61,515 nt of DNA from Mitsuaria chitosanitabida ATCC BAA-476 = NBRC 102408 (GTDB lineage: Bacteria > Pseudomonadota > Gammaproteobacteria > Burkholderiales > Burkholderiaceae_C): the NCBI RefSeq assembly GCF_001598255.1, contig NZ_BCYP01000023.1, positions 1-61,515 of the forward strand, written 5' to 3'. A model generated the notes under the pieces. That model ran no database searches. It was not told where the DNA came from and saw only the letters and a list, made by a program, of their open reading frames with translations. This document shows positions 25,149 through 37,062 of the stretch, piece by piece. Numbering within the stretch: the stretch's first letter is position 1; every line of letters starts with the position of its first letter. Position numbers and translations under genes: made by a program.

Positions 25149-26668
25149 CACGCGATCCGATCGTCACTCTGGGTGCGGCTTCCGCCGCCACATCGGTCGT
25201 CTCGTCGTCGCCCGTCGTCGCCGAGGGGCCGGGCGCGCCCCGCGAGGGCGGCCTGGGTCCGCCTCGGCTGAACCGGCGTGAGCTGATGCTCGGCGGCATG
25301 CTGGCCACGGGGGCGACGGCGGTGCCGGCGCTCGCGCAGGACGGCTTCGAGCGTCCGCCCGAAGCGCCTGCCGCGGCGGCGGTGTCCGCGCTGCCGCTCG
25401 AGCAGGCCAAGCTGCCCAATGGCCTGCGCATCCTGCTGCTGCCCCGGCCCGGCGTGCCGCGCACCGCGATCCGGCTGATCGGCGACGGGGGCTGGGTGCG
25501 TGACCCCTCGGGCAAGGAAGGCCTGGCGGAGGTGGCGCTGTCGATGCTCGCGCAGGGCGCGAAGCGGGACGGCGAGGCCATGGACTCGGCCGACATCGCC
25601 TACGCGGGCGATCTGCTGGGGCTGCCCTTGGCCCTGGAGCTGAACGCGCTCTCGGCGGAGATCGCACTCGAGGCCTTGCCCGACCAATGCGACGACGCCG
25701 TCAACCTGATGGCCGACCTGACGCAGCGGCCCGCGCTGGCCTTCGAGTCGCTGGAGCACATCCGCAGCCGCGCGCAGGACGCGCTGGTGCTGCGCCGGGC
25801 CGACGCCCTGCTGCTGGGCCTCTGGGCCGCGCGCCGCGCGTTCTGGGGTCGCTTGCAGCCGGTGCAGACCTCCAGCAGTCTCAAGCGGCTCAAGCGCGAG
25901 GACGTGCAGGCCTTCCACCGCCAAGTCTGGCGGCCGGAGCGGAGCACGCTGCTGTTCGTCGGCGAGTTGTCGATGGAGACGGCCAAGGGCCTGGCCACCG
26001 ACTTCATGGCCGACTGGCGCCCCCCCAAGGCCGCCGCGGCCGCGCCGAACGCGGCCGCGGCGCTGGCGACGGCCGTGCCGGGTCCGGGGTCCGCGCAGTT
26101 CCTGCAGTTGCCGCAAGGGCAGGGCTGCCGGCTGATCGTGCAGTCGCCGATCCCGCGTGGCACGCCCCCCGTGCTGCGCGTGCTGGCGCGTGAGCTGATG
26201 CATCTGCGCCTGGCCGCCAGACTGCCCTGGCCCTGGGAGAGCGAGATCGAATCGCTGGGCGGCGCCTCGCGCTGGAGCTTCAGCGTGACCCTGCCGGTGG
26301 CGGCGGTGCCGGAGCAACTCGCGCTGCTGCGCGAGCAGCTCCCGCTGCTGGCGGCCGAGCCGGTCACGGCCGAGGATCTGTCGACCGCGCAGGCCCTGGC
26401 GCTGGGTGACTGGCAGGGCGCGCTGGCGGAGGAACCGGATGCCCTGATCGCGCGCGCGCTGGCGCGGGGCGAGCTCGACGACTGCGTGCAATGGCCGCAG
26501 CGCCTGAAGGCGGTGAGCGCGCCGGTGCTGCAGCTGCTGATGGGCGCGAGCTGGCGCGACAACCGCACGCAATTGCTGCTTTTGGGCGATGCCGGGCCGC
26601 CGGAACCCGCGCAGCGGGCATGGCCGGGATTGAACCTGGCTACAATTCGCGCCGTCATTGGGGAGTAG
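25145..26668 (+). CDS. M16 (insulinase) family protein without zinc motif, second of pair
   Basis: The 507-residue protein has a Tat-like N-terminus (LNRRELMLGGMLATGATAVPALAQ in part: NRRELMLGG) about 45 residues in, then an M16 domain starting at KLPNGLRILLLPRPGVPRTAIRL. The zinc-motif position reads GLAEVALSMLAQG, with none of the three ligands. M16B proteins usually work as active/inactive pairs; here neither partner keeps the motif. Its stop codon lies inside the conserved 5' element of the downstream riboswitch. Confidence 0.82.
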   Translation: MTRDPIVTLGAASAATSVVSSSPVVAEGPGAPREGGLGPPRLNRRELMLGGMLATGATAVPALAQDGFERPPEAPAAAAVSALPLEQAKLPNGLRILLLPRPGVPRTAIRLIGDGGWVRDPSGKEGLAEVALSMLAQGAKRDGEAMDSADIAYAGDLLGLPLALELNALSAEIALEALPDQCDDAVNLMADLTQRPALAFESLEHIRSRAQDALVLRRADALLLGLWAARRAFWGRLQPVQTSSSLKRLKREDVQAFHRQVWRPERSTLLFVGELSMETAKGLATDFMADWRPPKAAAAAPNAAAALATAVPGPGSAQFLQLPQGQGCRLIVQSPIPRGTPPVLRVLARELMHLRLAARLPWPWESEIESLGGASRWSFSVTLPVAAVPEQLALLREQLPLLAAEPVTAEDLSTAQALALGDWQGALAEEPDALIARALARGELDDCVQWPQRLKAVSAPVLQLLMGASWRDNRTQLLLLGDAGPPEPAQRAWPGLNLATIRAVIGE

Positions 26669-26832
26669 CCGCTGCACCCCGCCCGTCGCCCGACGGGCTC
26701 ATTCAGCAGACCCGCGTCAACAGACTTGAGCTTCGGCTCATGGCGCGAGGTAGCCAGGAACCTTCGTGTTCCCAGCCTGGCGAGACCTTTGACCACGCTC
26801 CCGGGTTGCGGCCGGCGGAGGCGTGGTCATTG
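26658..26832 (+). promoter_or_regulatory. yybP-ykoY manganese riboswitch
   Basis: Two hallmark blocks are present: GGGGAGTAGCC at 26660-26670 and GGCGAGACCTTTG at 26779-26791, the latter leading into a helix GACCACGC (26791-26798) / GCGTGGTC (26821-26828). This is the two-legged manganese-sensing yybP-ykoY fold, known to switch on manganese exporters including UPF0016 proteins. The gene it precedes is exactly such an exporter. The 5' block contains the TAG stop of the upstream gene. Boundaries are approximate, and the switching segment probably lies between 26800 and the start codon. Confidence 0.9.
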
Positions 26833-26859
26833 GTGCGTCTCGGCCGCTGAGTGCTATTC

Positions 26860-27438
26860 ATGGAAGCCTTCCTCATCTCCACCGGGCTCGTGGCCCTGGC
26901 CGAAATCGGCGACAAGACCCAGTTGCTGGCCTTCATCCTGGCCGCGCGTTTCCGCAAGCCGGGACCGATCGTGCTGGGCATCCTGATCGCGACGCTGGTG
27001 AATCACGCCTGCGCGGGCGCGGTCGGCAGCTGGATCACGACGCAAGTCTCGCCGCACACGCTGCGCTGGGTGTTGGGCGTGGGCTTCATCGCGATGGCGG
27101 TGTGGACGCTGATCCCCGACAAGATCGACGACGCCGAGACCGGCGGCAAGTTCAAGCTGGGCGTGCTGGGCACGACCATCGTGGCCTTCTTCCTGGCGGA
27201 GATGGGCGACAAGACGCAGATCGCGACCGTGGCGCTGGCCGCGCGTTTCAATGACCTGTGGCCGGTGGTGGCGGGCACGACGCTGGGGATGATGATCGCC
27301 AACGTGCCGGCGGTGCTGGTGGGCGACAAGCTGGCGCACAAGCTGCCGGTGCGACTCGTTCATGGGATCGCCGCGGCCATCTTCGCCGTGCTGGGCGTGC
27401 TGACGCTGCTGGGGGCGGGCGAGGCGATGGGGATCTGA
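26860..27438 (+). CDS. TMEM165/GDT1 (UPF0016) family manganese exporter
   Basis: The 192-residue membrane protein has six hydrophobic segments and two inverted repeats, each with the family motif E-x-G-D-K-T: LAEIGDKTQLLAF and LAEMGDKTQIATV. Bacterial members (such as MneA and Mnx) export Mn2+. The manganese riboswitch directly upstream supports that role here. An in-frame GTG three codons earlier is possible. The final 79 bases overlap the tail of the PIN toxin gene on the other strand. Confidence 0.92.
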   Translation: MEAFLISTGLVALAEIGDKTQLLAFILAARFRKPGPIVLGILIATLVNHACAGAVGSWITTQVSPHTLRWVLGVGFIAMAVWTLIPDKIDDAETGGKFKLGVLGTTIVAFFLAEMGDKTQIATVALAARFNDLWPVVAGTTLGMMIANVPAVLVGDKLAHKLPVRLVHGIAAAIFAVLGVLTLLGAGEAMGI

Positions 27439-27830
27439 TCCACGAGGGTCATGCCCGCCGACCGGGCCGCGGCCCGGTCGAACGTCATGGTTCTGGCGCA
27501 GCCAGCGCCGAAGCATCGACGCTCGACCAGGTAGTCCTGCAGGCTGGCGCGGCCTTCGACGAAACGGGCCACCGCCTCGGCCACCTCATCCTCATGCTCG
27601 ATTCGCAAGTGCGGAGAGGCCAGAAGCCGTCGGACGGTGCGGACCAGTCCGATCTTCTCCATGTCGTACCTGCCTCCCAGCACCCACCAGAGTTCCAGAA
27701 GCGCGACGGTGGACACGTAGCCGGGGTTCTCCGGGGTGAGGGATTCCAGAAAGCGGCGGGCCACCTCCGTCTGCGCGGCGTCGTCGTCCGCAAAGTAGCG
27801 GACGAGGATGTTGGTGTCGATGCCGGTCAT
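27360..27830 (-). CDS. vapC: PIN-domain toxin (VapC type)
   Basis: The 156-residue protein has the PIN acidic residues: Asp5 in GIDTNILVRY, Glu46 in LLELWW, Asp99 in SLQDYL and Asp118 in TMTFDRAA. These coordinate the metal of a ribonuclease. The last 25 residues (after SAGMTLV) lie antisense to the exporter gene and are unusual for the family, so the gene has probably gained a C-terminal extension by overlapping its neighbour. Its ATG overlaps the antitoxin stop by four bases. Confidence 0.87.
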   Translation of the reverse strand: MTGIDTNILVRYFADDDAAQTEVARRFLESLTPENPGYVSTVALLELWWVLGGRYDMEKIGLVRTVRRLLASPHLRIEHEDEVAEAVARFVEGRASLQDYLVERRCFGAGCARTMTFDRAAARSAGMTLVDQIPIASPAPSSVSTPSTAKMAAAIP

Positions 27831-28090
27831 ATCGTGTGCCCTCCGCGTGCGCGGATGGCGCGATTCATGTCCTTGATCGTCACCTTGCGCCTGGGCTTGC
27901 CGATCATCCCCTGCATGCTCAGCGGATGCTCGGCGGAGTAGATCAGGTACTCGTGCGGTGCCAGCCTCAGGAACTCGACGCGATCGCCCGGATTCAGGCG
28001 GAGCTCGTCGCGGACGGCATCGGGAATGTTGAGCATCTGACCTTCGCCATAGATGCCCATCTTGATGAACTCATCGAACTTGGTCGCCAT
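27827..28090 (-). CDS. vapB: AbrB/MazE-type antitoxin of the VapBC pair
   Basis: The 87-residue protein has a SpoVT-AbrB swapped-hairpin DNA-binding domain (GEGQMLNIPDAVRDELRLNPGDRVEFLRL) and a C-terminal part that would wrap the toxin (KPRRKVTIKDMNRAIRARG). It would neutralise the PIN nuclease and repress its own promoter. The order antitoxin then toxin with a four-base overlap is typical. The GlpK stop lies 140 bases upstream, with a CCCCC/GGGGG hairpin in the gap. Confidence 0.85.
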   Translation of the reverse strand: MATKFDEFIKMGIYGEGQMLNIPDAVRDELRLNPGDRVEFLRLAPHEYLIYSAEHPLSMQGMIGKPRRKVTIKDMNRAIRARGGHTI

Positions 28091-28230
28091 GGGGCCTCTC
28101 CGTTGTGGAAGCCCGTCACTCTATGGATGCCGCCGGTCCTCCGCACTTCCTCAAATCAGTCATTGAGGGGGGAGAGACCCGACCCCCTGACGGGGGAGGC
28201 GCGTGATCGCCCTTCGCGAGGCGGGGCGCC

Positions 28231-29724
<1,494 letters not shown>

Positions 29725-29822
29725 GGCTTGTCTCGCTCGTGTCGCGGCGTCATCGCCGCGGGATGATGGCGTCGTTGTCGTCGCGGCCTCGTCCGGGCCG
29801 CTGTCGTCGTGGATCGTGCCGT

Positions 29823-30587
29823 TCAGTCGGCCACCACCAGCTCCACGCCCGCGTCGCTCATCAACGCGGGGAAGGGCTCGGGCGGCGGCTCGTCGGTGAA
29901 CAGCGCGTCGATCTGGGGCAATCGAGCCACCTCGGCCATCGCGGGCCGGTTGAATTTCGTCGCGTCGGCGGCGACCCAGACCTCGCGCGAATGCTCGACG
30001 ATGGTCCGCGCCACCATCACCTCGCGGTAATCGAAGTCGCGCAGGCTGCCGTCGGACTCGATGCCCGAGATGCCGATCAAGCCGATGTCCACCTTGAACT
30101 GCCGGATGAAGTCGACCGCCGCCTCGCCGACGATGCCGCGGTCGCGGTGTCGCACCGAGCCGCCCACCATCACCAGCTCGCAGTCCGGGTTGTCGCTCAG
30201 GATCATCGCCACATTCAGGTTGTTCGTGATGACCCGCAGGCCCTTGTGGTGCAGCAGCGCGTGCGCCACCGCCTCGGTGGTCGTGCCCAGGTTCAGGATC
30301 AGCGAGCAGCCGGCCGGGATGCGCGCCGCGATGGCGCGCGCGATGCGCGCCTTGCCGTCGGCCTGCATGGCCTGGCGCTGGCGGTAGGCGATGTTCTCGG
30401 TGGTCGAGGCGGGCACGCGCACGCCGCCGTGGAAGCGCTGCACCAGGCCGGCCTCGGCCAGGCGCTGCACGTCGCGGCGGACGGTCTGCAGCGTCACGCC
30501 GAACTGCTCGGCCAGCGACTCCACGCTCACCGAGCCGCGTGCGCGCACCTCCTGCAGCAGGTCGTTCTGGCGGGGATTGGGATTCAT
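29823..30587 (-). CDS. glpR: DeoR-family glycerol-3-phosphate regulon repressor
   Basis: The 254-residue protein has an N-terminal DeoR winged helix ([36 protein letters not shown] in part) and the sugar-phosphate sensor domain ([53 protein letters not shown]). GlpR represses glycerol genes until glycerol-3-phosphate binds. Its position between glpK and the divergent glpD, facing a palindrome in the shared promoter region, fits this role. Confidence 0.93.
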   Translation of the reverse strand: MNPNPRQNDLLQEVRARGSVSVESLAEQFGVTLQTVRRDVQRLAEAGLVQRFHGGVRVPASTTENIAYRQRQAMQADGKARIARAIAARIPAGCSLILNLGTTTEAVAHALLHHKGLRVITNNLNVAMILSDNPDCELVMVGGSVRHRDRGIVGEAAVDFIRQFKVDIGLIGISGIESDGSLRDFDYREVMVARTIVEHSREVWVAADATKFNRPAMAEVARLPQIDALFTDEPPPEPFPALMSDAGVELVVAD

Positions 30588-30621
30588 GGCGCGCAGGCTA
30601 AAGGAACCGAAACGAACAATT

Positions 30622-30640
30622 GACCGGGTTAACCCTGGTC
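30622..30640. promoter_or_regulatory. Candidate GlpR operator in the glpR-glpD intergenic region
   Basis: A 19-base palindrome GACCGGGTTAACCCTGGTC with one mismatched pair, centred on the perfect core GGGTTAACCC. It lies 35 bases before the glpR start and 151 bases before glpD, in an AT-richer stretch that should hold both promoters. That GlpR is the binder is inference. Confidence 0.5.
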
Positions 30641-30791
30641 TTAAACGCGCGTAATCGCGCTAAAAAGAAAAAAGAAGAACAGAACTGCGAACTTCAGCGG
30701 CGCGCGATCCCAGGCGCCGGCCGATGTCCCGGGCCCCCGGCCGGACCGGTCCGCCGCATCGTCCTGAAGCCGCTCCAAGGAGACCTCGCCC

Positions 30792-32417
30792 TTGACCACC
30801 GCCTCGACCTCAGCGCCAGCGGCCGCCACTGCGGCGACCACCGCCCCCGACGGCTGCGACGTGCTCGTCGTCGGCGGCGGCATCAATGGCGCCGGCATCG
30901 CGCGCGACCTCGCCGGCCGCGGCTGGAAGGTCGTGCTCGCGGAGGCCTCGGACTTCGCGTCCCACACGTCCTCCTCCTCGACCAAGCTGATCCATGGGGG
31001 CCTGCGCTACCTGGAGTACTACGAGTTCTCGCTGGTCCGCAAGGCGCTCCAGGAGCGCGAGGTGCTGCTGCGCAGCGCGCCGCACATCATGTGGCCGCTG
31101 CGTTTCGTGATGCCGCATGACGCGGCCATGCGCCCGGCCTGGATGATCCGCATCGGCCTCTTCCTCTACGACCACCTGGCGCGCCGCGAGGTGCTGCCCG
31201 GCTCCGAGGGCGTGGACCTGCGCGGCTCGCCCTACGGGGCGCCGCTCAAGCGCACGTACACCAAGGGTTTCGTCTACTCGGACGGTTGGGTGGACGACGC
31301 GCGGCTGGTGCTGCTCAACGCGCTGGACGCGCGCGAGCACGGCGCCGTGCTGCACACCCGCACGACCGTCACCGCCGCGCAGCGCCACGCCGACCACTGG
31401 ACGGCCACGCTGCGCTGCGCCGACGGCGAGCGCCCGCTGCACGCCCGCGCGCTGGTCAACGCCGCGGGGCCCTGGGCCGAGGGCTTCCTGCGCCAGGTCG
31501 CGCGGCCCGCGCACGGCGAGACCATCGCCACCAAGAGCCTGCGTCTGGTGAAGGGCAGCCACATCATCGTGCGCAAGCGCTTCGACCACGACCACGCCTA
31601 CATCTTCCAGAACCCCGACAAGCGCATCATCTTCGCCATCCCCTACGAGGACGACTTCACCCTGATCGGCACGACCGACGTGGAGCTGCCCGCCGACGCG
31701 CTGGCCGGCTTTGCGAAGGCCCGTATCGACGAGGGCGAGATCGCCTATCTCTGCGAGCAGGCCAGCCGCTACTTCGCGGATCCGGTGACGCCGGCCGACG
31801 TGGTCTGGACTTACGCCGGCGTGCGGCCCTTGCTGGACGACGCTTCCGGCGACCCGTCCGCGGTGACGCGCGATTACCTGCTGGAGACGCATGCCGACTC
31901 CGGGGCGCCGCTGCTCAGCGTGTGGGGCGGGAAGATCACGACGTTCCGCAAGCTGGCGGAGGACGCGGCCGATCTGCTGGGCGACATGCTCGGCGATCGG
32001 CGGCGGGCCTGGACCGAGCATGCGCATCTGCCGGGCGGCGATCTGCGCGACTGGATCGGCGCGCCGCAGCGGCCCGACACCGACTTCCAGCGCCTGCTCG
32101 TGGCCATCGGCCAGCGCCATCCCTGGCTGCCGCCCTCGCTGGCGCGGCGTCTGGCGCGGGCTTATGGGGCACGGGTCGATCGGGTCTTGCACGGGGCCGA
32201 CTCGCTGGCCGATCTCGGTCCGGAAATTGCCCCGGGGCTGCATCAGGCGGAGCTGGAGTACCTGGTGCGTGAGGAATGGGCTCGCGCCGCGGACGACGTG
32301 CTGTGGCGGCGCTCCAAGTTGGGACTGCATTACACGGAGGCGCAGCGGCTGGCGGTGCTGCGCTGGTTCGAGGAACGCGAGCATCTGTGGGTGAGGCCGC
32401 CGGGGGTGTCGGCATGA
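30792..32417 (+). CDS. glpD: Glycerol-3-phosphate dehydrogenase (quinone-linked)
   Basis: The 541-residue FAD enzyme has the dinucleotide motif VLVVGGGINGAGIARDLAGRG (GGGINGAG at 28-35), SSSSTKLIHGGLRYLEYYEFSLV, and the later FAIPYEDDFTLIGTTDVE and VWTYAGVRPLL. It oxidises glycerol-3-phosphate to dihydroxyacetone phosphate at the inner membrane and feeds electrons to quinone. The start is a TTG preceded by AAGGAG nine bases upstream; no ATG lies in a suitable place. It is followed by a repeat-rich gap and the importer operon. Confidence 0.95.
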   Translation: MTTASTSAPAAATAATTAPDGCDVLVVGGGINGAGIARDLAGRGWKVVLAEASDFASHTSSSSTKLIHGGLRYLEYYEFSLVRKALQEREVLLRSAPHIMWPLRFVMPHDAAMRPAWMIRIGLFLYDHLARREVLPGSEGVDLRGSPYGAPLKRTYTKGFVYSDGWVDDARLVLLNALDAREHGAVLHTRTTVTAAQRHADHWTATLRCADGERPLHARALVNAAGPWAEGFLRQVARPAHGETIATKSLRLVKGSHIIVRKRFDHDHAYIFQNPDKRIIFAIPYEDDFTLIGTTDVELPADALAGFAKARIDEGEIAYLCEQASRYFADPVTPADVVWTYAGVRPLLDDASGDPSAVTRDYLLETHADSGAPLLSVWGGKITTFRKLAEDAADLLGDMLGDRRRAWTEHAHLPGGDLRDWIGAPQRPDTDFQRLLVAIGQRHPWLPPSLARRLARAYGARVDRVLHGADSLADLGPEIAPGLHQAELEYLVREEWARAADDVLWRRSKLGLHYTEAQRLAVLRWFEEREHLWVRPPGVSA

Positions 32418-32427
32418 GCTGACCCCG

Positions 32428-32670
32428 GAAGACCCTCACCCCCGCCCTCTCCCGCCAGCGGGAGAGGGAGTAAGAGCGAGCGACAGCAAGAAGATCCGCT
32501 GACTCTCTCGAGGGAACTCACCGGGGACTCCCTCTCCCGCTAGCGGCACAGCGCTGGCGACTCCCTCTCCCGCTGGCGGGAGAGGGCAGGGGAGAGGGTC
32601 TTCGGGCTCTCCCTCCGGCGACTCCCTCTCCCGCTTGCGGGAGAGGGTGGGGGTGAGGGTCTTCGGGCTC
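32428..32670. repeat. Cluster of intergenic palindromes (CCCTCTCCCGC..GCGGGAGAGGG)
   Basis: Three complete 24-base palindromes (32445-32468, 32563-32586, 32624-32647) and one partial copy (32529-32545) fill the gap between glpD and glpS. The outer two carry inverted flanks GAAGACCCTCACCCCC and GGGGGTGAGGGTCTTC, so the whole block has mirrored ends. This resembles the dispersed REP/BIME-like intergenic elements of GC-rich proteobacteria. It can act as a terminator or mRNA stabiliser between glpD and the importer genes. Confidence 0.85.
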
Positions 32671-32721
32671 CAAGACAACGGCACAACAACAACCGGAGAG
32701 ACAAGCGATGGAGTTGAGCGA

Positions 32722-33791
<1,070 letters not shown>

Positions 33792-33792
<1 letters not shown>

Positions 33793-34939
33793 TGGCTCGC
33801 ATCGACCTGGACCTGGCCCATGCCTACCGGCCCGATCCGAAAGAGGACAGCGACTACGCGCTGCTGCCGCTGAAGATGACGTTCGAGGACGGCGGCGCCT
33901 ACGCGCTGCTGGGCCCCTCGGGCTGTGGCAAGACGACGCTGCTCAACATCGTGTCGGGCCTGCTTCAGCCCTCGCAGGGCTCGGTGCGCTTCGACGGCCG
34001 CGAGGTCACCGCGCTGTCGCCGCAGCAACGCAACATCGCGCAGGTGTTCCAGTTCCCCGTCATCTACGACACGATGACCGTGGCCGAGAACCTCGCCTTC
34101 CCGCTGCGCAACCGTGGCGTCGCGCCCGACCGCATCAAGGCGCGCGTGGGCCGCATCGCCGAGATGCTGGAGCTCAACGCCCAGCTCGACCGACGCGCCT
34201 CGGGCCTGTCGGCGGACGCCAAGCAGAAGATCTCGCTGGGCCGCGGCCTGGTGCGGGAGGATGTGTCGGCGGTGCTCTTCGACGAGCCGCTGACCGTCAT
34301 CGATCCGCATCTGAAATGGCAGCTGCGGCGCAAGCTCAAGCAGATCCATCACGAGCTCAAGCTCACGCTGATCTACGTCACCCATGACCAGGTGGAGGCG
34401 CTGACCTTCGCCGACCGCATCGTCGTCATGACGCGCGGCCGAGCGGTACAGGTGGGTACGGCGGGCGAGCTCTTCGAGCGGCCCAGCCACCGCTTCGTCG
34501 GCCACTTCATCGGCTCGCCGGGCATGAACTTCCTGCCGGCGGCGCTGGAGGGCGACGGCGGTCTGAGCGTCGCGGGGCAGCCGGTGGCGGGATCGGTCGA
34601 TCCCGGCGCGGGCGCGGCCTTGTCGCGCGCCGAGCCCTTCATGCTGGGCGTGCGGCCCGAATACATCCAGGTCGACGACATCGGCGACGGCGACGAGCGC
34701 CTGCCGGGCGCGATCACCGGCGTGGTCAGTCAGGTGCAGGACATCGGCACCTACTGGCTGCTGACCGCCAAGGTCGGCGAGCACACCTTGAAGGCGCGCC
34801 TGTCCGCGCATGCGCGTCCGCCGGCGCCCGGCGCGACGGTGGCGCTGCGGGTGCTCAATCCCCACACCTGCTTCTACGGCGCCGACGAGCGCCTGATCGC
34901 CACCCCCGCGGCGGTGGCCCGCGCCCAGGAGGGCCTCGC

Positions 34940-34943
<4 letters not shown>
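33792..34943 (+). CDS. glpT: Glycerol ABC importer ATP-binding protein GlpT
   Basis: The 383-residue second ATPase has Walker A GPSGCGKTT, Q-loop VFQFPVIYDTMTV, Walker B VLFDEPLTVIDP and H-loop YVTHDQVEAL. The ABC signature is degenerate (LSADAKQKISLG instead of LSGGQ), a trait I associate with this family. The C-terminal TOBE-like region includes FMLGVRPEYIQV. It forms a heterodimer with GlpS. Its ATG shares one base with the GlpS stop codon. Confidence 0.93.
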
Positions 34944-35816
<873 letters not shown>

Positions 35817-35824
<8 letters not shown>

Positions 35825-36629
35825 GCGCCGTTTCAAGAAGCGATCGATCTTCCTGATCGCGTACCTGATCTTCGCGCTGCTGCCCATCTACTGGATGGTC
35901 AACATGAGCTTCCGCAGCAACGAGGAGATCCTGTCCAGCTTCAGCCTGTGGCCGCAGCACTTCACGCTCGCGAGCTACAAGACCATCTTCACTGACCCCA
36001 GCTGGTACGACGGCTACATCAACAGCCTGATCTACGTGGCGATCAACACGGTGATCTCGGTCAGCGTGGCGCTGCCGGCGGCCTACGCCTTCAGCCGCTA
36101 CTCGTTCCTGGGCGACAAGCACGTCTTCTTCTGGCTGCTGACCAACCGCATGACGCCGCCGGCGGTGTTCCTGCTGCCGTTCTTCCAGCTGTACACGACG
36201 CTGGGCCTGATGGACACGCACATCGCCGTCGCGCTGGCGCATCTGCTGTTCAACGTGCCGCTGGCGGTGTGGATCCTCGAGGGCTTCATGAGCGGCATCC
36301 CGCGCGAGATCGACGAGACCGCCTACATCGACGGCTACGGCTTCCCGCGCTTCTTCCTGACCATCTTCCTGCCGCTGATCAAGGCCGGCGTGGGCGTGGC
36401 GGCCTTCTTCTGCTTCATGTTCTCGTGGGTGGAGCTGCTGCTGGCGCGCACGCTGACCAGCGTCAACGCCAAGCCCATCGTCGCGACGATGACGCGCACG
36501 GTGAGCGCCTCGGGGATGGACTGGGCGACGCTGGCCGCGGCCGGCACGCTGACCATCGTGCCGGGCGCGATCGTGATCTGGTTTGTCCGTCACTACATCG
36601 CGAAGGGTTTCGCGATGGGCCGCGTCTAA
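35817..36629 (+). CDS. glpQ: Glycerol ABC importer permease GlpQ
   Basis: The 270-residue second permease has the typical late-permease start (KKRSIFLIAYLIFALLPIYWMVNMSFR), six membrane segments and the EAA loop EIDETAYIDGYGFPRFFLTIFLPLIKAG. It completes the pore with GlpP. Named by position and similarity; it is not the GlpQ phosphodiesterase of enterobacteria. Confidence 0.93.
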
Positions 36630-36639
36630 GGAGATCGCG

Positions 36640-36948
36640 ATGTTCGACTGGATGGTGTGGACCACCCCCGTGGCCGTGTTCTTCACCTGCATCGTGCTGA
36701 TGCTGATCGGCATGACGGTGTGGGAGATCAAGTCCCCGACGACCCTGCGCAAGGGGTGGCTGCCGATGCGCACGACGCGCGGCGATCGCCTGTTCATCGG
36801 GCTTCTGACGGCCGCGTACATCAACCTGGCCTTCGTCGGCCTGGGCGGTCGGATGGCCGAGTGGTTCCAGCTCGAGGCCGAGCCCAGCGTCTGGATCAGC
36901 TTCGTCGCCTCGATGCTGGTGCTGGCGCTGATCCTGCGCAAGGGCTGA
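36640..36948 (+). CDS. glpU: DUF2160 small membrane protein of the glycerol importer operon
   Basis: The 102-residue protein has three hydrophobic segments (VAVFFTCIVLMLIGMTV, LFIGLLTAAYINLAFVGL, VWISFVASMLVLALIL) and belongs to DUF2160, found only within glpSTPQUV-type operons. Its role is unknown; a stabilising or regulatory membrane subunit is likely. A strong AAGGAG six bases before the ATG sets the start and excludes the longer frame. Confidence 0.88.
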   Translation: MFDWMVWTTPVAVFFTCIVLMLIGMTVWEIKSPTTLRKGWLPMRTTRGDRLFIGLLTAAYINLAFVGLGGRMAEWFQLEAEPSVWISFVASMLVLALILRKG

Positions 36949-37062
36949 CCCCGCGCGGCATCGACCGCTGACGTTGAAGGTTCAAGGAATTCGGCTTCCC
37001 GTTCCCCCGGAGCCGCGATTCGTCCTCAAGCAGGGGGAGATCGACGACAAGAGGAGACAAGC

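Noticed and set aside
26726-26986. Small plus-strand frame between the M16 gene and the exporter
   Set aside because: It lies across the riboswitch and the start of the exporter gene in another frame.
32428-32670. Possible insertion-sequence remnant between glpD and glpS
   Set aside because: No transposase fragment or target duplication is visible; the structure fits palindromic intergenic repeats better.
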